Assembly (NCBI GenBank): GCA_036346355.1
Contig: CM070580.1
Coordinates: 29,493,374-29,557,373 of the forward strand
DNA from: Rhipidocladum racemiflorum
Lineage: Eukaryota > Streptophyta > Magnoliopsida > Poales > Poaceae
Direction of reading: 5' to 3'
Length of the DNA stretch: 64,000 nt
Position numbers and translations under genes: made by a program. Below are positions 10,760 through 24,000 of the stretch, piece by piece. Every line of letters starts with the position of its first letter. The first letter of the stretch is position 1. The notes beneath the pieces were generated by a model. The model was not told where the DNA came from and did not search any database. It worked only from the letters and a program-made list of their open reading frames with translations.

Positions 10760-12114
10760 AAGCGGGCCGCATCTTCGCCGTCTTATCGCCCGTGGTCTTT
10801 CTCACGGCGCTTCTTGAGCCGCCTGTCGACCAACTTGGACACAACCTGGCAGTCCTCCAAGTCGTGTCCGCTTGTTCGATGGATGGGGCAATAGGGCTTG
10901 CCACCATCGTTCGCGGCGGGGCGAGCGACGGTCCCTGCGGTCGCCACGCCGCCCGGCGCTCGTCCGTCGGTCTCGATCATCATGACGCCGGATTTGGGCT
11001 CCGGCTCAGCGACCAAGACCTCCTAGCGGTTGCCTCCCTTCGCTTTTCTTTTTCTTCTTGCGGTCGGAGGACTTGAGGCGCCAGCGTCGCCGAGTCGTAA
11101 GGCCTTGTCGCCACACTTCCGGCTACCGCCTGCACACTTGTGCGCCAGGGAGAACAGCTTCGAAGGTGGTTGAGAGGACGCGTGTGGCCATCTTTTCCGC
11201 ATCTTCCGGTCTCGGACCCTCCCGAAAGCAATAATCACCGGCCCGCTCGAGAAATCAGGGGATCGTATTGCGGCGATGGCTGAACCGCCGGATGAACTCT
11301 CTCGAGGACTCCCCCTCTTTCGCTCCAGGCGTGGAGATCGTCCTCCACGCCCTGGTTGAGCGTAAGAGCCCTGAAAGTTGGCGACAAAAATGTCGCCTGC
11401 CTCCTCCACGAGTGTACAGAGCCTCGCGGGAGGTTAAGCGCCAAGAGGCAGAGCCCGTCGCGATGTCGGGAGGTAGTTGGCCATTACTTTCTCGGATCCT
11501 CCCGCCGCACGCACCACCGTGGTGTAGATCTGCAGGAACTCCTCCGGGTTGGTGGTACCATCATACTTCTCGAAGGAGGCGGGGCGGAACCTCTCCGGCC
11601 ATGCAGCTTGCCGAAGGCGGAGAGAGAACGCCTGGCATCCGACGTTATAGGGGGAGCAGCGTCATTCGCCAGCCCCTCGATCCTGAGGAGAGGATGAGGA
11701 GTGCGACCCTGCGCTCTCGCCAGAGTCCGAGGGAGGAGCCCCCTGTCTTGCACCCCCGCGGCACTCGCGGAGGACACGACGCAGGTCACTGTCACGCTGA
11801 CGTTGCCTCTCGTCAAGGCGCGATCGAAAGTCTTCGCGGTTCCCCCTGGACTCGGGGGGACCGCGGGAAGAAGCGGAGTCACGTGCCCATCCCCCCGTTA
11901 CAGAGGGGGTTGCAACCTGGACTCCCTTCCCCCTGTCCCGGCCCTTGGTGCTGGGAGAAATTGTCGTGTGGCGGTGGCCGGAAACCGCGCGTCGGTTCTG
12001 CTGAGCTCCTGTCGCCTCATGCCGAAGCCCTGGTGGTCGCCGCTTCAACTTGTTGCTGAGCGGCATCCACCAGGTGGACGATATCCCGCAGCCAAGGAGT
12101 GGCCGGGGTGTCAT
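10760..12114 (-). pseudogene. Gag of the Tat-lineage element, fragmented
   Basis: Capsid-type gag broken across at least five frames. On the minus strand, around 11575-11480, translation gives 'YDGTTNPEEFLQIYTTVV', the start of the conserved retrotransposon gag domain. 11444-11380 and 11400-11330 supply 'GSVHSWR' and 'FVANFQGSY' in different frames. Near 10783-11016 is 'CPIHRTSGHDLEDC', a Cys/His pattern typical of the nucleocapsid end in RIRE2-type elements. Upstream (12114-11662) is a basic, serine-rich N-terminus. Gag would form the particle shell; this copy could not without its breaks being absent. Confidence 0.8.
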
Positions 12115-12422
12115 CCCCCAGGGTCACCGGAGGATGATCGAGGAGGAGCCGGCCGCTGAAGGCTTTCGCCGGTGTCGTCCCTCAGCCCTAAGCGCCGTTG
12201 GATAGCCGACCCTGGGCGTGGGAGCCAAGTGCACCGCTCCCGCGGCGGAGGGGCCCGGGTGGCCCGGCCCCCTCTCCGAACATCGGGACCGGCTACGGGC
12301 GCCCCTTACCTCGGGCGGATTGCTGCGCTTGGAATGCGATTCCGCCATGCAGACAAGCGCCCCTACTCCTGCTGAGCCCCGAACTGAGAGTGAAAAAGAG
12401 TAGGCAATCTAACCACCAATAG

Positions 12423-12440
12423 CCCCTACCTGGCGCGCCA
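12423..12440 (-). other. Primer-binding site of the Tat element
   Basis: Immediately inside the 5' LTR (one-base gap) the minus strand reads TGGCGCGCCAGGTAGGGG. The leading TGG matches a tRNA 3' CCA end. It is not the initiator-Met site used by the other gypsy elements here; I cannot name the tRNA with certainty. Confidence 0.75.
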
Positions 12441-12441
12441 C

Positions 12442-13406
12442 TGTCGGCGTAGTAGCCAACAGGCACCTCCGAGACGGGTGCTTATGAGGTTCCGACGGGG
12501 GGCTTTCGGGGCAATCGCCTCGGAAGGGAAGACGGTGACGATCGGGACACCGGGAGGCTCAAGCTAACGGGGGGGATGCGGAGTTTTTTACCCAGGTTCA
12601 GGCCCTCCGGAGAGTAATAGCCCTAATCCTGCCTTTTTTGGTATTGCTTGTGCTTTTGCTAGAGAGGATGAAAATCTTACAGTCTTTCGAACCCCCTCTC
12701 CCATACACCCCGGCTCCCTTTTATACTCGGGCTGACGGGGGCGCATGGGAGGCTTACACTGCCAGCCCTCATCATTACATCACACGCGTATTTAATGCGC
12801 CCGTCACTATTCTTATGTCACATTAATGTCTGCTGCACCCGTCACAATCCTGCCTCGGGCCCCATGTCCACCAACGCCGCCCGTTCCGTCACGGGGTGAG
12901 GTGTAGTCGTGACATCTCCCATAGCCATGATGCGCCTGGGGAAGGCGCGCCGCCACACTGCAGCTCCCACGCTTCCACATTTAATGCGCACGATTCGCAT
13001 TTAATGTCCCTGATCTCGACAGGACTATCCCGGGGATGGTGCGCCAGTGGCGGGGATCAGACGCCACGTGCCCATCGGGCGACCACGCGCTGGGCATCTC
13101 GCGGCCTGGCTCAGACGCCACGTGTCCGGGCGACCACCGTCTTGGTCGCCCGGCGGCCTGGCTCAGACGCCACGTGTCCGCTGGCGATCACCTTGCTGGT
13201 CGCCAGCCTGGCTCAGACGCCGCGTGTCCGGCTGGCGATCACCTTGCCGTCGCCAGCCGCCTGGCTCAGACGCCACGTGTCCGCTGGGGCGACCACCGTA
13301 TGGGTTTTTCTCTTGCCGTGGCAGTGGGCCCAAGCACGCCCTGGCTGCCACTTGATTCCTTTTTTAGCGCGGGGGAGCGGATACCTTGGTGTAGAATACG
13401 CCGACA
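12442..13406 (-). repeat. 5' LTR of the Tat-lineage element
   Basis: 965 bp, same ends as 1818-2780, followed by the target duplication GTGGG at 13407-13411. It contains the ~50-bp tandem repeat at about 13095-13305. The transcription start should lie in this copy, reading leftward; a TTTTATAC-like stretch near 12719 is on the plus strand and I do not assign it as the promoter. Confidence 0.93.
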
Positions 13407-13429
13407 GTGGGAACTTTGCTTCCAGAATT

Positions 13430-13949
13430 TTTTGGTTGGACCCAACCAATGTTTCTTTCACTACCGTGTCTTGTTGGTACATTTGTTATAAAATGATTAC
13501 AATTGTTATAGATCAAACATAATACATTGATCGAATCATTAGAACAATCACGATGAGCACATATAATATAGAGAAGCAAAACTCTCTTCTCTTTATTACA
13601 ATATGATGTTATATTTATAGGAGAAAACCCATTAAAGATATATTTGGATTCGTCACAAAGAGATAGAGTCTCACCATATTTAAATATCCAGGACGAAGAG
13701 TACTATTATATCTCAACACCTTCCTCGAGCGAATATTGTGTCATGCATATGTCTCATAAAAAACTCTTCATAAAAACCCAATGAAAAAAAATAATGAAAA
13801 AAAGAGAACATTGCACTCGCATATTATGTTACACTTGTTGTTTCATTAAAAACCTTTATATGAGAAAACTTCAGAAAAAAATCACTAAGTAAAAAGGAGT
13901 GCAACTTATAATCTTCTGGATTAAAGTAGTATCTTCAGAATCATGCCAA
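13430..13949 (-). repeat. Probable 3' LTR of a decayed copia element
   Basis: On the minus strand this AT-rich block lies just after copia RNase H and a purine-rich 'TTTCAAGGGGAG' stretch near 13980. It contains CTATAAATATAAC (minus, near 13610-13622) and an AATAAAG signal close by, the usual order in an LTR. No intact TG...CA ends or partner LTR were found, so the limits are approximate. Confidence 0.5.
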
Positions 13950-14638
13950 TGGTCATAGTTCAAGGATTTACTCCCCTTGAAATTTGCAAATTCATAAGTC
14001 GTCTCATTCCAATGCCATGAACACATCTTTAAAAACTAGATATTGGCAAAAATTTAGTGAATAAATATGCTAGATTTTTCATATGACTTAGTTTTCAGAA
14101 TCTTTACCTCACCATTCTTTTAAGGTTCGTGGAGATAGAAAAGTTTAGGGGCAATATGCTTCATGACATTGCTTTTAACATAACCCATTTTGCATTTGTA
14201 CAACACAAGCAGCATGATCTTCATAGATAATTATGGAGGCATCGACGGTGTTAATGCCATATTACTTTTGGATATGGATAATCACACGTCTCAGCCGAAC
14301 ACATTCACATGAGGCTTCATATAATGCTATAATCTCTGCGTGGTTGGTAGAAGTAGCTATCAAGGTTCGCTTAAAAGACCACCAAGAAAAAGGTTGTATA
14401 ACGTCGGAGAAATACAAACCCAATCTGAGATTTGGCATTGTGGGGATCAAATAGATAGCCAGCATCCGTATATCCTACCATGGTCAAGTCTTGGTCCTTC
14501 CGGTAAAATAAGCCAAGATCTTGAGTTCCTTAGAGGTATTTGAGTAAAGTCTTAACACTAGCCCAATAACTTCTGATTGGAGCTGTATTGTGTTTAGCAA
14601 GCATATTTACTGCGAATGCAATATCTGAAAGACCAAAT
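13950..14638 (-). pseudogene. Ty1/copia reverse transcriptase-RNase H remnant
   Basis: Minus-strand fragments include 'LSDIAFAVNMLAKHNTAPI' (14540-14640), 'TLIATSTNHAEIIALYEAS' (14290-14350) and, further on, a degraded 'IYEDHAACVVQMQ' segment near 14180-14225. These are the consecutive signatures of copia RNase H and its C-terminus. Stops and frameshifts show long decay. Its upstream part was lost at 14638, where a SIRE-like LTR begins. Confidence 0.8.
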
Positions 14639-14825
14639 TGGCGATTAGAGGGGTGAATAATCAAAAATAAAATTTTCCCTCTTGAGATGAATCCAACCAA
14701 CACCCTCACTTCAAACAATTCAGCACGAAAGAGAAAAACAGAAAAATCTGTTGAGGTCGGTACAACCGCAGCATAGGGGGCGGTAGTACCGGAGGTCGGT
14801 ACTAATGTTCGTTATGGTCGGTAGT

Positions 14826-17800
14826 TGTTGGGACCCGAATATTACAAATTCGGATCCTCTATGTATTCTACACTAGTCTAGGATCACGGTAGTGCACACA
14901 TACTTAACATAGATGAATATCACAATCATACACAGCGAAAGTATAATAAAAGACTTTATCTATTAAATGTAATCTGTTGAATGACCTTAAGGCCGCCTTA
15001 CATTTATTAGGCCTCGATGGCTCTGAATCAAAGTAAATAAACAGCAGCGGAATGAAGAACCTCGATGAATCCCATCAACATACCACAGGCATCTGACAAG
15101 GTTCAACTCTTAGATATTCGCCTCATCGTAGAACTTCTTCTCCATCGAAGGTATAGACTCCTCCTCAACTGGCGATTTGGTTGTTGTAAGGGGTGAGTAC
15201 ATAAAGCACTCAGCAAGTTGTACACAGAATGTAAGTCTATTATAACTACATGCAAGACTTATTCCATATGAATGGTTAAATTGGCTGTTTTGCAATAAAG
15301 TAGCATTGTTAAATGAATAACTTAAATAGATCAAAAAGTAGTAAAACAAATGATAACAATAATAAATTCCTTAGTTGTTTCTCAAATAAACCATATCACA
15401 TTCTTGAATCAATTTTCACAATTCCATAGGCACACTGTCTCCATTCTCAAGTTCATTTTATCAAAATCTAACCCATTGACTGCAATTCCTAAGCATTGTC
15501 CAATATCGCAGACATAACTATTCGAATAGGTTTGACACTCTAAAGAGGTTATACACTTTACCCACAAGACATGATCATCTCATATTGCTATGCGTGAACA
15601 CACTTCTTTAGGCGTGCGGCGAGGAGATCATGACAAAACCATTCAGGAACTCAATCCGATCATAAGACCCTCGACGATAGGTCTGGCTCACTATCCTTCT
15701 CTCACCACCTGAGATAAAGAATAAGAGAGATGTATCGTTAGACCGATGCGAAGCACCCGCATTGACATCCTCCCCCATCCACACTTCGTGTAGTTCACCC
15801 TGAGGTATCATATGCCAAGACTCAGTAAATTACTTAATTAGTTAGGTCTGTCCCATACCAGACATGTGGTTGTATGTTTGGCCCAGTTCAAATGCTTGTA
15901 AGGTTAAATCCTTAATTAACCAAGGCATGTCTTCCAAAAAAATCCACAATAACCTTTATCCATATCATCAACTAAAATAACAATGTGAACGTCCAATTGC
16001 TATACTGGCCCACCATAGTTCACAATTCTTGCCACATGCCCCGATCTAAATTATTTTGCCGTCCAAGTTGATTATCATGCACCACGGGCCATCAATAACA
16101 CAACAGCATTGTGTGACAATGCTTGACACACCTTTTCATAAACATGTTCCATATTTCATTAGTCAAGATAAATTTTGATATTCTAAAAGACATGAGTTAA
16201 TGTGGCATGGCTAAGTAGCTACACACGGTCTAACCAACCCATGTTGGTAATTAATAGTTATCAACTACTCCCTCTGTTTCACAATGATTGTGTCTAGCTA
16301 AATTCACACAAAATAAGGAGACGTGGAAAATAACTTGTCTACCCTCATTTAATTCATCCCCTTTGTGATTAATACAGTACTATTTGCTGGATTAAGCCTT
16401 GCATGTTGTGCGGTATTAATGAAGGGTAGCTGAACAGATTAGCTAAATAGATGGCTGCATTGATAAAGGGTACAAAGGTCATGTTCCTCTAAAATTGCAT
16501 TGGAATGTGATAACTACAACCATTTTGTTAAAAAATTTAAATGCTAGAACTACAACCATTGTGAAATAGAGGGAGTAGTAATAAACCATTCTAAGGTGGC
16601 AAGTGAATCATGGCATACAAGTGACAAGGTAGGCATAGTCCAATTGCGCTGAATAACTAATCCCAAATTAATTGAAACAGTTACACTTGAATTAGCATGC
16701 AATAGTTTTAAACAATATAACTTTTTTCAAAACTAGGTTCAACATGATCAAAGCACAACTTGCCTTAGAATCATCCTTTCTCTTGTTCTGGACCTTGAGT
16801 TTGAGTTGAATCCTTACTCTCGAACACTCTTGACACTTCAACGTGTACGCATAATAAAAATAAATGCAAATAAATACCAATAACAGTGGGCAAACTCAAC
16901 TCTAAAAACTAAATAAAATTAATCAATAAATAGATCTCAATTTTGCAAATTTTTAGAAACTGGAATCACCTCAATCGGACCTCGTATAAAGAAGAACAAG
17001 CTCTCAAAATTTTGAAATAAAAGAAAAGAATAAATTCTAATTAACCAGATTATTTTTCTACTAGAAATTCAGGTTTATGATGTCATGATGATGTTGCTGG
17101 AATTTTTTATTTTCAACCGAATTATTTTTCTACTGGAAAATCAATTTATGATGTTATGCTGACGTCATAAACTGGATTATCAAAATAAAGATAAATCTAG
17201 AAAATCACTACAGATGTTGACATATGGGCCCATGGTCTATAGATCGGGTCCACGGACTCGATCTGGACCATGGTGGACTCGACACATGAGGAAGCTTGAC
17301 CGGCATGGACATTGCGGTGACACGTGTACTGATGTCACGCACGATGCGAGGCGTGATGCTTGGCACCTGACAACACAGCTACGTGGCATGATTTGATGTG
17401 TTTGATCTGGATCTGACGGTTGGGGACGCAACGAGGGGTAGCGATGAAGGTCAGCGATGTAACCTATTGGAGCGAGAGAAGATGACCTATCAAACGGGGT
17501 TTTGGGACTGCTTGACTGTGGAATACGACATATCTGAATGCTTGCATTGCGAGGACTTCAAATCCATGGAAGGCTTCGGCAGAGAGACCTCAATGACGGA
17601 GATCAACAACAAAAAGCAATGGCGGCTCAACTCAAACTCCGATGAGCTCCTGCGGATAAACGGCGATAGCTTGGACGATGAGAAGTAGAGCACTAAAGGC
17701 GGTGCATGAGGGGAAATTTAATAAGGGGTGTGGCTGCACTTAAATAGCCCTCGACTTCTGTGTCACGCGCGAAAATCATGGACGCGGCGACGTAGTCCGT

Positions 17801-18405
17801 ATCGGTTTCGACGAGGACAACAACCAGGGACCGTACACCATCACGATGAATGGACGGGATGCTATCGCACTCAATCCAATCCAGGCTGCATAATAGATCT
17901 AATGGACACAATACTTTAGGGATTCTATTAACCCCAATTGATCTCAGCCATGTGATCAAAATCCGATGATCCACAAGCAAGTGCTACATGGCTCAATTCC
18001 AACCATTTGATCAAGATCCGACGGCGGCTCATCTAGGATTTCCCACTGCTTGAGCTGCGGTAGTGGGTCGGGCAGGTTGAGATGGGTTGGGCCCTAATGG
18101 GTTTCGGCCTATTTGGCCTAAGAACATTTTCTGAGTTTGCTTATTTAAAATAAATCTAGAAATTAAACTAGGCCAAATAAAATAGCAAACAAAACCCAAA
18201 AAATTCTAGAAAAATTCTGAAAAATATTTTAGGGAATTTGGGACTCAAATAAAATATTTTTAACAAAATTTTATATAAATTTTTAAAAATTTTAAATAGA
18301 TTTTAACAAAAGGTTTAATTCAAATAATTCAAATAAATTCTAGAAAATTTTCAAAAATTGCAAATGCATAATAAATCTACAAAATACAAAATTTGGTATG
18401 TTATA
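14826..18405 (-). mobile_element. 3.58 kb solo LTR of a Tekay-like family
   Basis: On plus it starts TGTTGGGACCCG and ends TATGTTATA, so on minus it begins TATAACATACC and ends CGGGTCCCAACA. It is flanked by GTAGT at 14821-14825 and 18406-18410. The end matches the 3' ends of the Tekay LTRs at 24487-40687, and the internal order (AT-rich start, GC-rich middle, a 'VEEE' coding-like patch near 15170) is the same, though sequence is diverged. It carries a Stowaway MITE (16268-16575). No internal domains, so it is a solo LTR. Confidence 0.85.
16268..16575. mobile_element. Stowaway MITE
   Basis: 308 bp with termini CTCCCTCTGTTTCACAAT and its inverted partner ending GAGGGAG, flanked by TA on both sides. 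CTCCCTC termini with a TA duplication are diagnostic of Stowaway (Tc1/mariner) MITEs. A related copy lies at 57578-57841. Confidence 0.9.
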
Positions 18406-19165
18406 GTAGTGCCAAAGGCGGTAGTACCGTCTTCAAGAAAAGAACAGGAACATAGCACGATCTTAGAGCACAAATTCCAATAACTTTCGATCGGCTGGTC
18501 CAATGCTCATAAAATTTTGTATGCGCATTCATATGGAGGTCAGGTCAGGAACCTATTTCAACCTTCAATCACTAGAATTGACGTCAAAGTTCTGACCTTT
18601 TTCCAATTGAAGGAAGAGTGCACCAAGTTTGGGCAAAAATCAAAATCTTAAAGTTTGAGCTTTGTCATGGGGTTTGATGCTCAAGATGATCTTGGATATC
18701 CTTCCACTTATCATAACAAGCTAGAACACAAGAAAAAAATGACTCTAACATGATCTACACAGATTTTTTGAAGATTGAGCAAAAGATCGATTTCTCGCAA
18801 AGTTCAAGACAAACATTGCCTAGATGATGAGGATATGATCTGAAGAAGATTCATCCATCAATCAAGCATCCTCGGCATAAGATCCACAAGCATTTAGAAG
18901 GAGGGGGGCAAATCCAAATGTGTAAAAAGTAAATTGAGAGAATTTAAATTACAAAATTTAAATGCTGAATATAAATTGCTGAATTTAAGACATAATGTAA
19001 ATGTGGAATTTAAATTCAGAAGTAAGGAAATAAAATTTTTATTTCATGGATGGATGGTTTACAAAGCCTCACAACAAGGTGGGCAAAGCTCAAAGGAGCA
19101 CTAAAACCTTCAAGGGGAGAACACCCCTCTCCCCCTCTATTTATAGCCTCAAAGAACCATCCTAC

Positions 19166-19625
19166 CACTACTAGAATCGTAGGGCATATCGACGGCTTAA
19201 ATGTCACTAAACTGTAGAGATAGATTACTATCGACAGCTAGCCATCGACAAACATCCGTTGATGAATAGCAGTTGAGAGAAGCAATCTGTGTCGACGGTA
19301 CGGCTGTCGATATATAATTGGTCGACGGCTAACCAAGCCGCCATCGAGCAAGGTCGAGAGACTACCGGTTGGCCATCACAAGGCTCTGCCTCCCTCTCTA
19401 TCGATGGCCAGGAGGCAGTCGAGAAAGGTGATTCCCACGGGAATTGGGGCCAGCTCTCTCGATAGCCAGACGATCTTAGGGAAGTTGAGAGAGGGGACCC
19501 CGAGATATAGCTGGGCTCACTTGTCTCAACGGCGGGACCAGGGCCATCAAGAGAGTTTGGGTCCAGCAGGGTTTCTTGGAACCCTTTGTATCGACGGCCT
19601 AGGCATGGCCGTCAATAATAAGTGA
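19166..19625. repeat. Left terminal inverted repeat and subterminal repeats of the CACTA region
   Basis: CACTACTAGAAT terminus, then many short direct and inverted copies of a 'gtcgacggc / gccgtcga' motif and a 'ctctcgatagcc' motif across about 450 bp. Such arrays are where TNPA-type proteins bind CACTA ends. Motif function here is by analogy. Confidence 0.75.
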
Positions 19626-19879
19626 ATTCCAGCAAAAAAAAAGAGCTATTGAAATGGCTAAAAAATCAGAATTCAGCAGCTGCTGCCGCCCCAGCGACAG
19701 CGACTGCACCTGCAAACCCAAAACAACCCGAGCATTTCATAATTCCCGTGCATTGCGCATTGCAGGCATATTCATCCATAATCACATTTTCTTGTAAAAA
19801 CAAACAACATATCATAAAATATAACCAAACCATGTCCATCCATCACATGTATGCATGCACAATCACATATGAAGCAAAA

Positions 19880-21020
19880 CAAGTCCATCCACAAGTCAAG
19901 AGGGTGGCGGGCCGTCCTGTAAGAAGCACGTGTAGTCCATTTGCATGCTCCCAGACCCGTTGTCTCTCTCGTCGGAGTCATCGTGCAAAGCCGGAGCTGG
20001 AGCGGTCGATCCTGAAGCAGCACCAGGCGGCGGTCTAGTTGACGAGGCCTACACATTCGCGACACATTAGGTAAAGACTTGTACACTTGAAAGACATGAA
20101 ACGAGGTGCTCGTAGTCACTTACCCCAGCAAGTCTCGATGCCACCTCCAACGCGAGGATCCTCGAGATCATCTCTTCTGGTGCCTACCTCTGCTCCTCCT
20201 CATGCTTCCGCCTCTCCTCCTGCTCCGTCCTCAGGCTCGTCTGCAGCGCCTCTATCATTTGCTGCTGCTCCCTCAACCTAACCTCCTTCTCCCTGCGGAC
20301 CTGGGCCTCAAACTCGCGCCGGCTATTAATTGGTGGCGCCCCGAGAGGCTTGGACCTCAGGCATGTAATCTTGCAACCTACAATTAAGATTAAGGACCAT
20401 GGTCAGTTTCCAAAATCAATGGTTTCAAACAAATGAGATGTTAGATAGTAATTAGCTCAGCTGAGGTGGGCCCCTCCTAACACCAGCCTCCCGTGCGCCT
20501 TGCTCGTAGGTGCTTATGGATCACCACTGGGTCAAGGGGTGCGTCCTCCCAGAAGCTGTCTGCGCCGTGCTCCAGATGTATGCTTCCCGGTAGCGATCCT
20601 GCGTTGTTTTTTTGTTAAACTAAGAAAAACTACAGATCTACTAAGGGTGAAAGTTTTCATTGACACTTACCATCTTCTCTTGCGCGTGGGGGTCCATCAC
20701 AGGCTGGGTGTCGGGCTGCTTAGGCTTCAGAGTGTGCGCCTTCTTCCAAATGTCCAACACAGCGGGCACCACCCCGGTATTTAGTGCCTATAAGAGGGGA
20801 AAGACAAGTTAGCCCCCAAAAAATAAAGTAAAGAAGAAAACAGAGCTTACCATCTTTTTCTTGAGCTGTGGAAAGGACCACTTGCTTGTGGCCTTGTAGT
20901 AACACTTCAAGTCCCAGTGTTGCTTGGCCATAGCAGACTTGTCCAGGAACTCCTTGCTCGCACACCTCTCACCTAGAGCCCTCTCGGAGTCGTCGACCGT
21001 CGGTACAGGCAATCTTCCTA
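19880..21020 (-). pseudogene. TNPA-like second gene of the CACTA element, fragments
   Basis: Minus-strand pieces separated by probable introns: 'KSAMAKQHWDLKCYYKATSK' (20860-20960), a segment ending 'PHAQEKM' near 20680-20770, and a glutamine/glutamate/arginine-rich coiled-coil-like stretch around 20110-20330. The order matches the plant En/Spm 'Transposase_24' type proteins. AG and GT dinucleotides are at plausible junctions (e.g. near 20790-20850). The reading is inferred from fragments; no full protein can be assembled. Confidence 0.55.
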
Positions 21021-21053
21021 GCCGTCGACCCTTGTAGACAACCCACCATGCCT

Positions 21054-24000
21054 CTAACTCTTTCTTTGCAGTACATGGATACAGTAGGTAGTAGACTTGT
21101 TCGGCTTGGTTAGCGAGAATGAATGGATCAAACCTTTAAGTCTGGAGCTATGTTTGACCTCGACTAAGCCAAGCTCATCCCGACGTCGTACGCCATTGGT
21201 AGGGTCAAACCAATCGCAACGGAACAAAACCACCAAGTGCTCTTTGCTTCCATCGAAGACCAGCTTGATTATCTCCTAGATGATGCCATAGTATTTGACC
21301 CCACAACACATGACGCAGCTATTTACCGATCATATATTAGACTTGAGACGCTCGATCGGTGCGGACCGAAAGCGGAACCCATTGATATCGTAGCAGCCAT
21401 ACACGATCACAAAATGCTTGCAGCCATGCAACATAATCCGGAGATCATTATGAACGTTGGCATGGTGAGTGCACTGCGTGATAGATAGGGAAAAGAGTTA
21501 ACAAACCAAGATAAGAAGTCATCGAACATAAGAGAAAAGATCAAAGGCACTTACATGTTTCCAGAACCAAGCTAAGAAGTCATCACGACCAGGTCCAACA
21601 CCTTCTTCCATCAGCTTGTGGAGCTGAGTTGCATTGGGTTCGCCCCTACCTCTCCATCGGCTTGTACAAATTGCCATTGCATGTCTTCCATTTCTTCCAT
21701 GTTGTCGAAGATATACAATGATGCAGTAACCCTTTCCTATTGTGTGAGCTCATGTCTCATACTCCGTCCGACCGAAGCGCTTAGGACTTGGAACAACTTT
21801 AGGCAGAATTAACCGTACGACCAATGGTGCTATACCTTAGGATTTGTATGTGTACGTTGTTTTCCCTGGCCAGGTATTTATTTGTGAAGTTGGATATCTC
21901 TTGGATGTAGCAAACCTCTACTATGGAACCTTCCACTCAGGCCTTGTTTTTCACACTTTCTCAAACACTCTTTAGACGTCGTTCTAGGGGGTACATCCAT
22001 CAATACTGCACGGGTCATCTGAGCATTGCTTATGTAGGTAGATGGACAAGCATATGCTGCATTAGATTGAAGAAACCAGGGACATATATCTTTTCTAACA
22101 TGCAAATAAGCACAGCCATATCCTCCTCGAGCTGCACCATCTCCCCCTCTTGATCTCTTTAACACATAATTTTCTATAGAAGTAACTCAGCTCTGTAAGG
22201 GCTCTCCAAACATCATCAGGGACGTACGCACGAAACACAATGGGTAGTAGGTCCCTCATGAATATGTGGTAGTCATGGCTCTTCATGCCATGTATCCTTC
22301 TGTGAGGAATGCTCATGCCTCGACCAAAGCTTGACGTATACCTGTCGGGGAATTTAAGCTTCTCTTGGAACCAAAGCAGAACCTCTATCCTCTGTGCTCT
22401 AGTGAGACAGTGTGAGGCCTTTAGCTTCTTCGTCCGCCCTTCTATCATGTTCATTGATGGCCGATTTCATATCAGCGCAGTCAAGACGTGCTTTGAGATT
22501 GTCTTTTGTTTTGTCAGCAATGTCAAGGTTTGTGCCAAATATGGCCTCCACAACATTTTTCTCCTGGTGCATCATATCGATGTTGTGCAGTAGCAGCAAG
22601 TCTTGGGCATACGGGAGAGAGTACAATGAGCACTTGTGTGTCCAATTATGTGAGACCCCGTACGCCTCGTACACGCCGTTCTTCCCTTCGGCCAGGCTGT
22701 TCTGCTGATCATTTATTTCTCGTATTCCTAAATGGCCACGCTTTTGTTCTTTGATCACTGTGTTCTGGCGGAATGCGGTCTTCTGTTTCCTGAAGGGATG
22801 GTTGGTTTTAGGAATCTTTGGTGACAGTCAAAGAAGCAAGTCTTGCCACCATTCACCAGCTGGAACGCCTGTGTATCATCCATGCATATCGGACAAAACA
22901 GCCTCCCATGCATGCTCCAACCAAAAAACATGCCTTATGTAGAAAAGTCATGTATTGACCACAAATACGACGCCCTCATGCAAAAATTGTTGTTCATTCC
23001 TTGGTCGTAGGTCATTGCCCCCTCTTCCCATAGCTCCTGTAGCTCCCTCACCAAGGGACTCATAAAAAGATCCAAGTGTTTCCCAAGATTCCTTGGACCG
23101 GGTATGATTAGAGACAAGAATATGAACTCCTCTTTCATAAGGAGAGATAGAGGCATGTTAAAAGGGATCATGAAGACCGACCAACATGAGTACGATTGGG
23201 CATTCAAATTGAATGGAGTGAACCCATCGATCGCATGTGCTAGACGCATGTTTCTTGGATCGGCCGCGAAACCCAGATGCTTTTGATCGAAGTGCTTTCA
23301 AGCTTCTCCATCCGACGGATGGACCATAACATCACCCCCTCAGCCGTTTTCCCTCCTTATGCCATCTTATATGCTGCGATGTCTCCTTTGTCATGAAACA
23401 CCATTGAAGGTGCTTTGTCAATACGAAGTAGCGCAACACTTTCCTCGGCACATCCGACTGATATTGCCATCTGCATCGATTGTTTCTACGAATCTTGATT
23501 CTCCACAACGATCGCACCTTGCCTTTTTGTCGTCATCCTTGTAATACAGCATGCTATGGTTAGGGAGTAGTCTATCTTGTCGTATGGCATTCCTAGTCCA
23601 CTGATGAGTTTCTTCGACTCATACCAGTTCGATAGCATCTTGTGACCTTCAGGGAGGACGGAGCACCATAGAGCCAAAATCTCGTTGAAACAATTGATAG
23701 AGAAATTGAACTTAGACTTCAACGCCATCATACGTGATACCGCTGACAACTGGGTCACCGTGGTTTCCTCATGCAATAACTCTTGCACGGATGACATAAG
23801 GTTCAGAAATTCAGTCACGGATGCGGGGGACTCTTCTTCCTCAAAATGGTGGCCGTAGTCCTCCATCATGTCTTGCATCTGATCAGTTTCATCGAAACCT
23901 TCAACTGGATCTGCTGGTCCATCCCGGACCCACTCGTCATGGTATCCCATCGATGATACGCTGCCTTGAACCCAACCTTGCACAAATGCAACTCCATCTC

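Larger units (their letters stand above)
1818..13406 (-). mobile_element. Full-length Tat-lineage (RIRE2-like) Ty3/gypsy retrotransposon
   Basis: A complete 11.6 kb LTR element transcribed leftward. Its two LTRs (1818-2780 and 12442-13406) begin TGTCGGCGTA and end TACGCCGACA. The 5-bp target duplication GTGGG lies at 1813-1817 and 13407-13411. In element orientation the order is 5' LTR, primer site, gag, aspartic protease, reverse transcriptase, RNase H, integrase, a long spacer, 3' LTR. The spacer carries an oppositely oriented gene (3063-5598), a hallmark of the Tat lineage (Grande, RIRE2, Cinful-Zeon type). Every coding domain is recognisable but broken by short indels, so this copy looks non-autonomous. 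Away from clustered differences the LTRs are nearly identical, which argues for recent insertion. A 582-bp solo LTR (8309-8890) interrupts RNase H. Confidence 0.93.
14639..19165 (-). repeat. SIRE/Maximus-like copia LTR, interrupted
   Basis: Present in two blocks, 14639-14825 and 18411-19165, rejoined if the solo LTR between them is removed. The minus strand has a TATA box CTATAAATAG (19137-19146), then a leader, a repeated 'cggtagtacc' motif (around 14780 and 18420) and an end 'CACCCCTCTAATCGCCA' at 14639. I recognise this arrangement from Maximus-type LTRs of grasses. The upstream (U3) side is cut at 19165 by the CACTA terminus. Confidence 0.6.
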
